DNA from: Prosopocoilus inquinatus
Taxonomy: Eukaryota; Arthropoda; Insecta; Coleoptera; Lucanidae
Direction: 5' to 3'
DNA length: 64,000 bases
Assembly (NCBI GenBank): GCA_036172665.1
Contig: CM069870.1
Coordinates: 69,192,212 to 69,256,211 of the forward strand
Part shown: one piece after another, positions 42,900 to 54,299 of the stretch
Layout: every line of letters begins with the position of its first letter
How positions within the stretch are numbered: the first letter of the stretch is position 1
Position numbers and translations under genes: made by a program
The notes under the pieces: generated by a model
The model's database searches: none
What the model saw: the letters and a program-made list of their open reading frames with translations, nothing else
What the model was told of the DNA's origin: nothing

Positions 42900-44300
42900 T
42901 CGCTCTTTTATTGTTTCTGTTTACCTTGTCAAAAATAGCGACGATTATTTATTTAATTTTTAAGTTTTGAAGAAAGTTGTTACGCAGATAATCGTTTTGT
43001 TTTTGAGAAAAAAAAATCGATCATTTTGGTTTGTTTTTCAAAAAACTTGAGAAATTTTTCTACTTAAAACGGCCCACCGCCGTTTGCCTCTTTTTTTATC
43101 CTAAAAAAAACGGTGGATCATTTTTTTTTTCTTTTTTCAATTTCGAAGGAAAACGAACATCGATTACACAGTCGTTCTCGTTTTGTTTTCCTGAGAAAAA
43201 AATCTATCGTTGTTTGTCTATTAATTTCGTTTTTTTTTTTTTTTTTTATTAAAGAACGGCCGATTGTCACTTGTTTGTTCTTTTTTTTATTTGATTTCGA
43301 CGAAAAACAAACGTTTGTTAAACAATTAGTTTGGGAAAAAATCTATCCACTTGAGATTTTTTTTTATAAACGGCCGATCTTCATTTGTTTCGTTACCGAA
43401 AACGTCGATCGTCATTTGTTTTCAGTCCCCCGTTTTTTTTTAAGTTTTGAAGAAAGACTAACATTTGTAACGCAGTTAACTGTTTTTGGGAGAAAAATGA
43501 ATGGTTTTTGTTTCTGTTTAAAAAAAAAAACTTGAGAATTTTTGCTGTTAACGGGCGATAGTCGCTTGTTTATTGTTCCTGTTATAAAATAAGGTCGAAC
43601 TTCGTCTTTTTTTTCATGTCGAAGGAAAACAAACATTGATTACAGTTCTTGTTTTGTTTTTTGATCGTCGTTTGTCTATTAATACTGTTTTCTATGTCAA
43701 AAAACCGTTGATTGTCATTTGCTTTTTTTTTCAGATTAATTTCGAAGAAAAACATGAACATAATTTTTTTTATCAACGGCCGGTCGTCATTTGTTTATTG
43801 TCTTGTTTTCTCGTCATAAATGGTTGACCGTCATTTGTTTTTTTTTTACTTTTATTTCGAAGAAAAACAAACATGGATTGCAAGGTTCTCGTTTTGTTTT
43901 TCCGAGAAAAAATCGATCGTCGTTTGTTTATTAATTTTGTTTTCTTTATCAAAAAACGGTTGATTGTCTTTTGTCTGTTCTTTTATTTGATTTCGCAGAA
44001 AAACGATCGACTGTTACACAATTAGCCGTCCTTGTTGTTTTTGGGAAAAAATCGATCGTCTTAAAAATTCTTTTTTTTTTAATAAACGGTCGGTCATCAT
44101 TTGTTTATTGCGTCTTGTTTCCTTTATCGTGAACGGTTGATCCGTCATTTGTTTAGTGTTATTCTTTTCTAAATTTCGAAGAGAAACAAACATTTGTTAA
44201 GTGTTAATTATTTTTGTTTTCGAGAAAAAAAAGTCGATCGATCGTTGTCTCGGAAACTTTGTCACGGACGGTCGATCATCGCTCGTTTATTGTTTCTGAA
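42900..44300 (+). repeat. Array D: CGATCGTCATTTGTTT degenerate repeat
   Basis: Repeated phrases GGCCGAT(C/T)GTCATTTGTTT, TCGATCGTCGTTTGTTTATT and AAGAAAAACAAACAT on the + strand, with units of roughly 60-130 bp. It is close to arrays A and C. ORFs at 43031-43535 and 43412-43827 are repeat products. Confidence 0.78.
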
Positions 44301-45082
44301 ATAATAAATAATACAATAAAAATGGATATAATAACAAAGAAAAAGAAAATAGTTTGCACAAAACGAAATATCAACTCAAATTTCCAGTTCTTCCATTATT
44401 TTCCAACGACTTTTGTATTAAAACAAATTCATTGCGTAAGTTACAATTTCTGTACAGCCGTAGTCAATTGGTTTAAGAAATCGTGCATTAATCTTCAATT
44501 TTTTTTTTGATTTAACAAAACGAAATCATCAATTAATTATCTCCAGAATTAGATAAAGAACTGCAATACTGCAATCAGTAAACATTGATAAAAATCTTGG
44601 CATTACATTTGCTGATTACACTGATTTAATCAAACAATTAAAAACAAGCAGTTTGATAAACAGAAAAAAAAAAGAAAACGTCGAAATCAGTTGTTTAAAC
44701 TGTTTATATTGTTTTGTATTTACTGGACTTGTTTGGCCATTCTTAGAGCACTTTCTAGAATTTTGCTCTTATCACATCCATCGGTGGCTGCATTATCAAT
44801 GATGATAAGATAAATCAGGGGGGGGGAGACAACAAACAACTGAAAAGCCAAACATTGTTAAAAGTTATAAAAAATTTAATCTATCGTAACTGAAACTACA
44901 ATATTCCTTCCTTTAAAACACTAACCAACTACGATAATAATATTAATAATAACATTTACACTATCGGTAAACATCCGTTTACTTTGAAAAAATAAGTTAC
45001 AAGAAGCTATTTTGCAAGAGACAAAAAAAAAAAAAAAAGAAACAGAACAAACGAGAAGCGCAGAATTTTGTACCCGACACTT
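44300..45082 (-). other. Intergenic sequence / DUSP 3' flank
   Basis: No gene seen in 44300-44900. On the minus strand the DUSP 3' UTR should lie just left of 45083; ATTAAA (plus TTTAAT at about 44876) could be its poly(A) signal. A short G-run is at 44819-44826. Confidence 0.4.
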
Positions 45083-45679
45083 TTAATGCTCGCTGGGCGG
45101 AGGAGGAAGTATCATTGTTTTTAGCTGGTGTACGAAACCGCAGTTCGGCCGAATGCAGCTCCTGGCTCTCTTGACTAAGTCGTAGGCAGCGCTGTACTCC
45201 AGCTCGTCCTCCAACATGAGAAACCCGATGGCAATCGCTGATGACCGAGAAACTCCCGCGTTGCAGTGGATTAAGACACGCTCGTTGTTTGCGATTGCAC
45301 CTCGGATGAACGGAACACATAACCCTGTCAGGATGTTTACGATGTTTGTTTCAGGCAGGTCTAGACACTCGACGAATTTGTAAGTCACACCGGGTTGGAG
45401 GGTTTGAGCTTGAACCCCAAGGCTTAACACGTTTGTGATGTTGTGCTTGCAAAGCACCGAAGGCTCGCAGCAATCTTGAGAACCCAAGTAGATATTGGGG
45501 GTGATTTCGCTGGGGACATTGTCAGGTTTTGTGTCGACGACAAAACCGTATTTTGCATCGGCAATTGCGAGGACCTGATTTTTCGTTTCTATAAACCGTC
45601 GTCCATCGACTTGCGTTATCACAGTGTCAGAGTGCTTGAGACGATTACGTTTGTTTTGTAAGGCTTCCAAAAGACTCAT
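45083..45679 (-). CDS. Dual-specificity phosphatase, DUSP19-like
   Basis: Intact single-exon frame, 198 residues. The DSP domain spans about 58-190: YGFVVDTKPD just before it, NIYLGSQD at 62-69, general-acid loop ECLDLPETNI (Asp107) and P-loop HCNAGVSRS with nucleophile Cys139 and Arg145 (HCX5R). The C-terminus reads ARSCIRPNCGFVHQL. FVVDTKPD, LDLPETNI and the end motif are like vertebrate DUSP19/SKRP1 (about 217 residues), which acts in JNK pathway control; substrate here is inferred only from that. There is no kinase-interacting rhodanese domain, so it is an atypical DUSP. It lies on the same strand as B52 and 170 bp downstream of it. A retrocopy origin could explain the lack of introns, but no poly(A) tract or duplication is seen. 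Confidence 0.93.
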   Translation of the reverse strand: MSLLEALQNKRNRLKHSDTVITQVDGRRFIETKNQVLAIADAKYGFVVDTKPDNVPSEITPNIYLGSQDCCEPSVLCKHNITNVLSLGVQAQTLQPGVTYKFVECLDLPETNIVNILTGLCVPFIRGAIANNERVLIHCNAGVSRSSAIAIGFLMLEDELEYSAAYDLVKRARSCIRPNCGFVHQLKTMILPPPPSEH

Positions 45680-45847
45680 CCTGCCAATGGGAAGTGGGGG
45701 GGAGGGGCAAACTTCTAATACGTACCATAAAAAACAATACTAGTAAACAAGTAGTATGAAACATGGAACTATTATAAAAAGAAAAAGAAAAGTAATTGCT
45801 AACTTCAATGCGTCTCTCGTTCTTGTTATTGAATCTTATTTAGGTTT

Positions 45848-46726
45848 TTATTTGTCAACGGAGCGAGATCTGCTCCTGGATTTGCTTGGGTCTTTGCTCA
45901 CCGAGCGTGATCTCGATCTGGATCGATCTTTGGATATTTCGCGTTTGCTTCCCGAGCGTGACCTCGACCTGCTCTTTGATCTGGACTTGGATCTCGACTT
46001 TGAACCCTCAATGGACTTCTTCCTTGAATTGGAGCGGGAGTGATCGTCGGATTTCTTCCGGGAAATGGAACGCTCTTTCTGGCTACCGGCGGAACGTGAC
46101 CTGGACTTGCTTCGGGAGTGAGAGCGGCTGCGCGAGTGCGATCTCTTAGCAGACCGGCTTCTGGATCTGCTGCTGTAAGAACCGGAACGACTGCGTCGTC
46201 CGCTTCTGTCTTCGATCAAACGTATGCGTCTCCCGTTAATTTCAGAATCGTCGAGTTTCTCGAGCGCATTTTTCATGTCAGCGTAGGAGGCAAACTCGAC
46301 AACGCCCTCGTTGCGGTGCTGCTTGTGCGCATCTGCGTAAGTCACCTCGCCGGCCTGTCTCATGTAATCTTTCAGGTCTTGCCAGCTGACGCGCGAGGAC
46401 AGGTTCTCGACAATGAGGCGGTAATTCGTGCGCGTCGGGGGGCCGTAACGTTCGTGGGAGCGGTGCTCATTGCGACTGGTGTACTGGTCACGACCTCTGG
46501 GGGTTCCCCGAGCCTTTTCCACGGTCACACGCTCCCCTAAAAGTTTTTTACCATTTAATTCGTACACTGCATCGTCTGCGTCGCGATAATCATCAAACTC
46601 AACAAAGCCATAGCCGTTCTTTATTAAAACATCACGCATACGACCGTAACCTCGAAAGAAGCGCTCCAGGTCTCGCTCAGTGGTGCCGTATGGTAAGCCT
46701 CCTACGTATACTCGTGTCCCTACCAT
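45848..46726 (-). CDS. B52: SR splicing factor, B52 / SRSF4-5-6 type
   Basis: 292 residues in one exon. RRM1 (about 5-73) has RNP2 VYVGGL and RNP1 NGYGFVEF. A short hinge precedes the second RRM (about 102-172) with the SWQDLKD heptapeptide (114-120) that marks SR proteins with a pseudo-RRM, such as fly B52/SRp55. The rest (about 175-292) is an RS domain ending SRSRSVDK. It binds exonic enhancers and recruits spliceosomal factors in the nucleus. The ATG lies one base after an acceptor (TTTATTTCCAG|T-ATG), so a 5'-UTR intron precedes it. The stop codon overlaps an AATAAA (minus strand, 45844-45853 region). The call among SRSF4/5/6 homologues is not resolved. Confidence 0.92.
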   Translation of the reverse strand: MVGTRVYVGGLPYGTTERDLERFFRGYGRMRDVLIKNGYGFVEFDDYRDADDAVYELNGKKLLGERVTVEKARGTPRGRDQYTSRNEHRSHERYGPPTRTNYRLIVENLSSRVSWQDLKDYMRQAGEVTYADAHKQHRNEGVVEFASYADMKNALEKLDDSEINGRRIRLIEDRSGRRSRSGSYSSRSRSRSAKRSHSRSRSHSRSKSRSRSAGSQKERSISRKKSDDHSRSNSRKKSIEGSKSRSKSRSKSRSRSRSGSKREISKDRSRSRSRSVSKDPSKSRSRSRSVDK

Positions 46727-46727
46727 A

Positions 46728-46997
46728 CTGGAAATAAATTACTAACATAGACTCACTGCTCTAGCGCGGCCTTGAACGTCCGGGTATCGCTCTCCGCGTA
46801 AGCCACTTCGCAAAGGTACAGGCCGTACGCTGGTAGCGTCTTAATTCGTGGATCCCAAGACTTGTGAGATGGAACTTGGAGCATAAATTTTATATCTCTA
46901 GTTGTCACTTTACCTTGTGCTACGGCAACGAGAGCGGCCACCGTCCTTCGGACCTGTATAAATACGAAACAGAATTGTAAAAACAAGCACCAAATAC
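46728..46997 (-). other. B52: Probable 5'-UTR intron of B52
   Basis: Minus-strand donor ACCGAAG|GTATTTGG (exon side at 46998) and acceptor TTTATTTCCAG (46728-46738) with branch-like TTAGTAAT just upstream. The final coding exon of the PUSL1-like gene lies inside this 270-bp interval on the same strand. Confidence 0.5.
46753..46953 (-). CDS. PUSL1: PUSL1-like exon 5 (terminal)
   Basis: Acceptor TATTTATACAG|GTCCGAAGG; it encodes VRRTVAALVAVAQGKVTTRD through TFKAALEQ and stops at 46755-46753, only 26 nt before the B52 ATG. Confidence 0.88.
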   Translation of the reverse strand, partial: VRRTVAALVAVAQGKVTTRDIKFMLQVPSHKSWDPRIKTLPAYGLYLCEVAYAESDTRTFKAALEQ

Positions 46998-49900
46998 CTT
47001 CGGTCAAAGGAATTGTAACTCGGGCAGAGGTGCCATTTTGGATCGTTTCCCTCCAAGCGCTAGGTACACGGGATTTTTGAGGTTATTAAACGTGTCCGAA
47101 GACTTTCGCAAACGTGGAAAACAACGCTTTCCCGACTAATTTACTAATATTACAAAAGCATAATTACTTTTTCCGGCGCTCGCACTACACTTTTAACGCT
47201 GATTAATGACTTTTTCGCCTAACAAAATAACGGCCAACTTCGTCGGCCGCTACAAAATCTAGAACATACGCAAGCAACTGAAGTTCGTCCTTATGAATAT
47301 CAACTTCTTTAAATTCACTTCTCGATGTAATTTCTCGCGAATCGCTACGGCAAACTCATTAAGACGACGCCAATGCAAATTATAACACAATAACAATTTA
47401 CATTTGCTCCAAATTCCCGAAAATAATTATTTGCTCAGCGGGGGCTAACTTCACATGTTACCCGTAAACACGCTGACCAACGCTTAACCAATCAGGTGGG
47501 TCGATTTCAGGCGGAACATTCAAATTCAAATTACGCATTTTGTATTTTCAACTTTAACATGAATTGAACGTTGTAATACACTCATGTTATTTACAACAGT
47601 GAAATACCTATATTTACATTTAATAATGAATTGTCAACTCAATATACGAGGTATTCTACAGTATACGTATAAAATTAGCGAATGTTTGAGTAATAACTAC
47701 AGATTGGCACTTTAGGAATTTCATTTCCAAAAACAAGAAGCTAATTGATTTAAAGCAAAATCACATTATTGAAAACTTTTCCTTTTAATTGAATATAACG
47801 GGTAATTTTTTAAATTTTTCATTGGAGTAATTGGAGGTTTCATTTCTGAAAAGACAACTGAAAGTTTGATTAAAGTCACCAGATTGTGTCGGATAATTAG
47901 CAATAAACTGAAAGTAATAGTTAATTTGTGATGAATAAACGGGACCTAAATGTAAATAATTAATAAACGTGAAGCTATCAATGATACCAAATAAAATAAA
48001 TAAAAATTCACTGCTGATTCCAATTACAAATTTTAAGAACGACCCCTTAGAAAAATCTATACATTTCTTTTTTCTACAATACCTATCGATTATTTCTGAT
48101 GTTGGTAGAAATGCTGTTTAAATGTTAGGAAATTTCAGTTTATCACCTAACAATTTTGAACTTCATCAACAAATTCACACAAATTCAAAATTAAAGTTAT
48201 GAAAACGTGTAACCATCAAGACAGTGATGTTAAGCAAAGAAAGACGCCGTTTCAATTCGGATTTGAAAATAAAACAAGCTGTTCTAAATTTTACAGCGCG
48301 TTCCACTCTTAAGAATACAATTTATATCCATCTCTTATTTATCATATGAGGTTAAATGAGATGAAAATGTACTTGGTGTGCACTAGTGTAGCCATTGGAA
48401 AATGCTATAAGAAAAGCAGTGCTGCCAATCGCATTAGGTCTGAAATTCGATCGTCTTTTGTTTTGTGTTGTTCTTGAAATTCATCATTTGACTATAATTA
48501 ATTCACTTTTCGATATAATCAATTGATCGACCTTTGTGTTGTCTTTTAATCGATTTTATTTACTATTCTCTTATGGGTTAACTATCAACGTATTCTTTTT
48601 TTTGTTTTCTCTTTTGTTTGATTTGATTCGACGTTATTTTGTTTTTTAACTATCGATTGATCGTCTTTTGTTTTCACAGAGGGCGCTACCTACGTTATCG
48701 TAAAAAGTGCATTTCACGCAGAAAACGGCATCAATCATTTAAGTAAAGTGGGACTTTACAATACGGCAACAATCACAGCATAATGGCGTACTAAACTACA
48801 TACTACTTTTTTATTTTCTATAAATACTGTGCGCAATTTCGTCAGAGAAGTATTTTCTAAACTCGCATCTCGCTGCACTCGCTCGTACTCAAACAATTTC
48901 GGAAGTGAAAGATTTTATTTTTTTTTTCAATATTAAACAGAACGCTGCGAGTTGTATTTATAATTTTTTCTCGGGTTTTGAGAACCAAAATTTCCCATTT
49001 CTCCCGAAAATTCGTATGTCCCGCAAATTTCCCACCACTGTCTCATTTTTCCCGAATTTCCGGAAATTTCCCGGTCATTTGCAACACTGATTAGAAAAGT
49101 GTCACTGGTGTGAAGTTGTATTTAAACAGTACCATTTCAAGATGGTTGTTTTTGAAGAAAAATTACAGGAAACTGTAATAGGTCAGCTGAGCTTAGGGAC
49201 AGGCTCATTGGATTGCGATGGTTGTTTCAATAATAAGTGTAATTCGGGCAGCGTTTACTTTACTGCATAAGAAAGAAGATGCAGTTATATGCAAAACACA
49301 ATAATATTTGAATGCAATTGATAATCTTCAGGAGCTAATTGTAATTCGGTGGCTCATTAAGCGCTCGCTCAACAAATTGAACGCACCCGACCCGACGTGA
49401 CGCGCAAGCTACTGCCGCCACCTATCGAGCTCCGCGCGCGTATCAAAAATTTTCAAAAATTCCCACCTGATTGTAAAGAAATCCTGAGCCGGAGCACGTA
49501 ATGTTATAAAAGTGGTAGCCGGCGGTTAGCCCGTTTTCCTCGGAATAACCCCACCTGAATCCACCAAGGGAAGACGCGAAGTCAACCTCCTCGACGTCTA
49601 ACCTATAAACGACCCTCCGGGTAATCTTGTCAGGGGACTTGGAAGCCCTCTTCATGAAAGTCCTGAAGTCATGCAGCCCCAGGAACAGCTGCGACGCCTC
49701 CCTGAGCTTCTCAAGATCAAAATCAGGACACCTGCAAGCAACCAAACAGAGAAAGGTGCTTTCACTTTGTAAGAAGGAAGAGGTAGTCCTCACCATAGAA
49801 AGGTGCACCTGTTGATTTCTTCCACTGGCGTATACCTGAAGTGAGAAATCCGGCCCGTTTCAGACTTAATAATGCACAACTTGTAGATGTAAGTGCGGGA

Positions 49901-50377
49901 GATGGCGTTCCGCCTGGAGTTAAACGTGTCTGGCACGAGGTAAGTGCTCAAAACCCTGATTGCGATTTCCTCCTTGGCGAAATACTTGTTTAAAGCTATC
50001 GTGATGGATGGGGGGTCGTACGGATCCCCGCTCCGTTTTTCTAGATCCACGTGCAATGTGTTGTGGAGGGCATGCACCCCTGCATCGGTTCTAATAAATT
50101 TAATATCGTGGGAAACGCAATCGCTTGCTGGAATTACCTACCGGCTTGAGCAAATGGGGTCGGGGACGTTGACGGAGTGCAGACGTTTTAAAGCAATTTC
50201 GATCTGCCCCTGGATTGTGTAGGGGTCATCCGCGTTTCTGCCTAGTAATTTCGAGCAGACTTGTTTTTGCATGCCCCTAGAACACTTTGAGGTTAGTTTT
50301 TCTTTCTTTTAACTAACATGTACCCACCGAAAATTCGTGCCTATGTACGCAATGTTTAGTAAATATCTGTACATCAT
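46753..50377 (-). CDS. PUSL1: tRNA pseudouridine synthase, TruA/PUSL1-like (5 exons)
   Basis: Minus-strand exons 50377-50328, 50276-50142, 50090-49809, 49731-49467 and 46953-46753 join with matching phases into 310 residues, close to the roughly 300 of human PUSL1. Features in order: MMYRYLLNIAYIGTNFRG (first TruA strand), RTDAGVHAL with the catalytic Asp, SRTYIYKL, LGLHDFRTFMK and GSGFLYNQVRRTVAALVAVA, the C-terminal TruA signature. The family isomerises uridine in tRNA; PUSL1 acts in mitochondria, although no clear presequence is visible here. Introns 1-3 are 51, 51 and 77 bp; the fourth is 2.5 kb and holds the presumed B52 promoter and a hAT-like element. The start is the first of two adjacent ATGs. 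Confidence 0.9.
47000..47420 (-). promoter_or_regulatory. B52: Probable B52 promoter and 5' UTR exon
   Basis: A comparatively CG-containing, repeat-free stretch within PUSL1 intron 4, upstream of the B52 5'-UTR donor. No TATA box stands out. The assignment follows from position only. Confidence 0.35.
47430..48410. other. AT-rich intronic sequence, nothing recognised
   Basis: Within PUSL1 intron 4. No ORF above background, no strong repeat seen. Confidence 0.4.
48417..49089. mobile_element. hAT-like element enclosing a CGATCGTCTTTTG array (E)
   Basis: Left end CAGTGCTGCCAATCG and right end CATTTGCAACACTG are inverted hAT-like termini. AGAAAAG flanks the left directly and the right after three bases. 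Inside, CGATCGTCTTTTGTTTTGTG (48449), ATTGATCGTCTTTTGTTTTC (48654) and similar phrases occur. No transposase. It lies in PUSL1 intron 4. Confidence 0.6.
49467..49731 (-). CDS. PUSL1: PUSL1-like exon 4
   Basis: Acceptor TTGCTTGCAG|GTGTCCTG, donor TACAATCAG|GTGGGA. It encodes CPDFDLEKLREASQLFLGLH to GSGFLYNQ. Confidence 0.9.
49809..50090 (-). CDS. PUSL1: PUSL1-like exon 3 (catalytic)
   Basis: Acceptor AATTTATTAG|AACCGATG, donor ATCAACAG|GTGCAC. It encodes TDAGVHALHNTLHVDLEKRS and PVEEINR; the Asp of RTDAGVHA is the family catalytic residue (Arg codon split with exon 2). Confidence 0.92.
50142..50276 (-). CDS. PUSL1: PUSL1-like exon 2
   Basis: Acceptor GTGTTCTAG|GGGCATGC, donor CAAGCCG|GTAGGT. 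It encodes GMQKQVCSKLLGRNADDPYT and ALKRLHSVNVPDPICSS. Confidence 0.88.
50328..50377 (-). CDS. PUSL1: PUSL1-like exon 1
   Basis: ATGATG start at 50377, donor AATTTTCG|GTGGGTA. The 16 full codons MMYRYLLNIAYIGTNF match the first beta strand of TruA proteins (Y..x..Y.GT.F.G). Confidence 0.82.
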
Positions 50378-50883
50378 TGTTGTATGCGATGCGTTTATCG
50401 AACGCGCGCATGTTTTATTTCAGGTTAACTTCAGTCGGTTCTAGGGGATATGAGGTTAGGATGGTACGCATGCGAGAGCCCAGGTAAAAGTGGGAAACCA
50501 ATCGGTGTTCCCTCTGCGAGTCACATGGGGAATTATAAACATTCTCTTGTTTATTTTGAGCTTCAGCTCCTCCTAGCAAAGCATTACAGCACTTGCTTCG
50601 GTTGTAAGTGCGGCGTACAAAGTTGACGCGGTGCGAGTTTCATTATTTAATTTTTTTCTTCTGGTCGCATGCTTAGTAGGGCTTTTGTGCTTTGAACGTT
50701 GCGCACGCCGTTTCGCCGTTCGTCTTTTTTTTTCTTCCCCGCGGACACCTAAAATGTAACAGTAGTTTCGCTGGAAAACTCTTCGATGCGCTGTGCGATG
50801 TGTGACTTAAAAATTGTGTTGACGAGTTAACAACCGACCGTTTGTTGCGAGGAATTTTCTTTTTAATCTGCACGGCCGGCCTC
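50378..50883. promoter_or_regulatory. Likely bidirectional promoter region
   Basis: The 0.5 kb between the PUSL1 start (minus) and a candidate first exon on plus is GC-richer than the surroundings and free of the array repeats. No specific core element can be assigned with confidence. Confidence 0.35.
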
Positions 50884-50921
50884 ATGTTGGGGGTGCTCAA
50901 GCGACGCTGGAAACCCAAAAG
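50884..50921 (+). CDS. Candidate first coding exon of an unidentified gene
   Basis: ATG followed by LGVLKRRWKPK and a consensus donor AAAAG|GTAAGTGG, after a GC-rich leader. No later exon of this gene is recognised in the window, so it would have a very long first intron, or the ATG belongs to an upstream ORF. No homologue is recognised. Confidence 0.4.
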
Positions 50922-51399
50922 GTAAGTGGAGTTTTGCAGACAGACGTGTGTGGCCGTGCTCCTCAGCTGTGTTATTATTGATCGGGGCAAGTACATGGCC
51001 TACCGCGATTCTCAGCTGTTCGAGCTAGCTGCCTCTGTCACACCTCTAACACGGTGATACAGTTTTCGGGGGGGTTCATTCCACCCCGTTTTGATAAGCG
51101 AACGGGAAATGTTATGAAGCACACTTCCCGGAATACGATTATCTATTGCACTTGACGCATGTGAAACTGAAGCGCAGGGCCGTATCTCGACGTTTCTTTT
51201 TTGAAAGATAACCTCCGCGTATCCTTCCCAGATTCTGAATTAGATTAGGATTAGCTGGTAACGTGAACGAATTACATCCACATTCTTGCGTAAATTTAAT
51301 GTTTAATTCGTTTGCCCCGGTTGTTCCAAGCTAGGGTTTATTGCCGGAGTTTTGGTTTGACGCTTTCTGGGCAAACAAATCACGATCGATCGATCGATT

Positions 51400-52900
51400 T
51401 TTGCGACCTTCATTTTCTTTCCGAATTTTTTGTTTTGAGTGGCTGAAGTTTTTTTAAATCTTTGGAAACTGGACTTTGCGCTGTTTCCCTGTAATTTGGT
51501 TTTTCAAAATTTCGTATTTGGTTACGTGTCTGCCACTGCGGTTGCAACGACGTTTGCTCGGAAAACAAAACACTGTTAAAAACATGTTTGTGTAATTTGT
51601 TTTTTTTTTTGTTTCTGTCACTTAAAATTGTGTTTGATGATACATCTTGTAAGTAAATTTTTTTTCTGAAAACTGCATTCTGCGTCGATGTTTGCTTGAA
51701 AAACAAAACGCTCTCAATATTACGTTTCAGAGATATTTTTTTGCTTGAAAAACAAAGCACGGTTAAAATTACGTTTCTGTCATTACATCGATCGATGTCG
51801 ATGTTTGCTTGAAAAACAAAACGCTCTCAATATTACGTTTCAGAGATATTTTTTTGCTTGAAAAACAAAGCACGGTTAAAATTACGTTTCTGTCATTACA
51901 TCGACGTTTGCATCTTGGAAAACAAAATACTGTCAAAATCCTTTTCTGTCACTTAAAATTGTGTTTACTGCATTTGCGACTGTGTTTGCTTGAAAAACAA
52001 AACACTCTCAAAATGACGTTTGAGAGATAATTGTTGTTTGAAAAACAAAACACGGATAAAATTACGTTTCTGTCATTGCATCGACATTTGCATCTTGGAA
52101 AACAAAATACTGTCAAAATCCTTTTCTGTCACTTAAAATTGTGTTTACTGCATTTGCGACTGTGTTTGCTTGAAAAACAAAACTCTCTCAAAATGACGTT
52201 TCAGAGATATTTTTTTTGTTTGAAAAACAAAACACGGCTAAAATTACGTTTCTGTCATTACGTCGACATTTGCATCTTGAAAAACAAAACACTCTCAAAA
52301 TTATGTTTGAGAGATATTTTTTTGTTTAAATAACAAAAACTTTTTCTTTTTTTAATTAACTGAAGATGGAGAATTCCCCACGGAAGGGAAATCGTACTAA
52401 CAGGATGGGGGGGGGGGGGGAAACACGGTTAAAATTACCTTTCTGTCATTACCTCGCATTTGCATCTTGAAAAACAAACTACTGACAAAATTATGTTACG
52501 TCAATTAAAATGTGTCTGATGATACTCCTAGCTAGCCATTTTTTTGCAAGTGCATTTTGAATCGATGTTTGCTTGAAAAACAAGACGCTATCAAAGTTAA
52601 GTTTCAGAGATATTTTTTGTTTGAGAAACAAAAAACGGTTAAAATTACGCTTTTGTCATTACATTGACATTTGCATCTTGAAAAATAAAATACTGACAGA
52701 GTTATGTTATGTCAATTAAAATTGTGTCTGATGATACTGTTTGATGTTTGCTTGAAAAACAAAGCGCTGTCAAAATTAGGCTTCAGAAATATTTTCTGTT
52801 CGAAAAACAAAAAAGCATTGTCGAAATTATGTTCGTGCCACTACATGGACATTTGCGTGGAAAAGAAACACTCTCAACACTGTTTTTCTTTTATACAGGG
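51400..52900 (+). repeat. Array F: GCTTGAAAAACAAAACACTGTCAAAATTA tandem repeat
   Basis: Long units of about 120-210 bp are marked by AAAATTACGTTTCTGTCATT near 51758, 51879, 52058, 52240, 52431 and 52645, each followed by CGACATTTGCATCTTG. Sub-repeats of about 50-60 bp share TTGAAAAACAAAACACT. The duplicate blocks 51691-51790 and 51806-51900 are almost identical. Frames such as 51809-52333 stay open only because of the repeat. A G-run occurs at 52406-52420. Confidence 0.85.
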
Positions 52901-54290
52901 TTCCAAATAATTAAAAGCTCACCGTGAGGATCTCGTAAACTATAAGAGATAAAAAGACAGTTAAATAATAGGAGTAAATTACAAAGAAGTTGCGCTCTAT
53001 TTTAGGGACTATAAAAATGTGCAATTTTTTTTTATCTATCTCCATTCATTTCTGAAATGTCTACATTCAAAGAAACTCAATTCAATTTCGAAAATCTCGA
53101 ATTTGGTTTTTTTTTAATTTTATTTTTATTTATTTTAACAATTATAACGCTCAGAAATTTTGATGGAAAATCTAACACCGTCGGAGGATGTAGGTTAGGA
53201 TTGACCGTTTCCCAGTTACGACAATCAACTGTTTTTTATCTTATTGGCGCTATCTTAGATCAGTATTACCAGATTATGCGAAATTCCGCCATTTGGGCTA
53301 GCAACATTTTAGACATATTTGCTGTTTAAAAATCTTATTTGGCGCCTGTCGCCTGATAATATTGTTGTATCTATTCACTTAACGACGCTCAACAAAATTC
53401 AGAGAAAAAATATACAGTGATCAAAAATGACAGTCATCTTCCATTTGTAGGTATTATTCGACGAAAATACTTCCAATAATGATTTCTTTTGCTTAATTTG
53501 TTAAATTAATACTTTTCTTTTTTTGTTTTAAGGAATTGATTTTTTGCGTTTTATTCGTGGTTCGTTGGCTTTATTTTGTTTTTTTTTTCTTCGTTTCCTA
53601 CGAGTTTGTTAACTTGCAAATGTCTATTTTTTTGTTCGTCCGTTCTTGTTTTTTTCTTCTGTTTTTCGTATTTTTTTCCTTTTTAAGCGAATCGGTTTTC
53701 GCATTTTATTGACTCCTTTTGACAGTGCTCTTTTGTTTTCTGCGAGCTTGTTTTTAAAACTTTCGTCGATTTTCATTTTTTTTCCATCTTGTAGTATAGT
53801 GGTATGTACTTTTGTTTTTTTCTATATTTTATTAGTTACTAAAAAATAGTTTCAGAAAATAACATTTTTATCTAAATACCTCTGCGGGTACGAAAGTTTT
53901 ATAAGATTTGTTAATTTAATAATAGTTTTAGTTCTTATTGTTTGTAAGCATCTGCCTACTAGATTAAATTTTTTTTGAAAATATTTTTAGTAACTTAATA
54001 TTTTGTTTTAAAACAAAAGCAGAAGTGTACCGTATGGTCGTAGTGTCGTATTTCCAGATTTTATTTTTACATTACACGATATGATAGGACTTTAAGATAG
54101 CGTCCGTAATAATAATAATAATAATAAAAAACAATTGACAGTCGTATCTGCGAAACTGTCACTCTTAACCTGCTTCCGCAAACGGTATTAGATTTTTCCG
54201 TTGAGTAAAATATAAAATGACCTAATTTTATAATTCTGCATAAATAAATAACCAAGATATTTAAGATCTTTGAAATTGAAAATTTTTTTC
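52901..54290. repeat. Mixed non-coding repeats
   Basis: Begins with TATACAGGGTTCCAAATAAT (52892), a terminus resembling the TA-hairpin elements. 53163-53290 (AATCTAACACCGTCGGAGGA..) and 54120-54205 (reverse: GTATTAGATTTTTCC, CTGCTTCCGC) are inverted relatives, suggesting a diverged inverted element of about 1.2-1.4 kb, TACAGGG.. to the ATTATTATT tract. 53500-53860 is T-rich text like 5.7-7.4 kb. Confidence 0.5.
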
Positions 54291-54299
54291 TGCAAGTGC

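Noticed and set aside
43031..43827. Array D ORFs of 60-140 aa
   Set aside because: Phe/Lys-rich translations of the degenerate repeat, with no conserved motif.
51809..52333. Two adjacent ORFs with similar sequence, as if a duplicated gene
   Set aside because: They are translations of consecutive array F units; the similarity is the tandem repeat.
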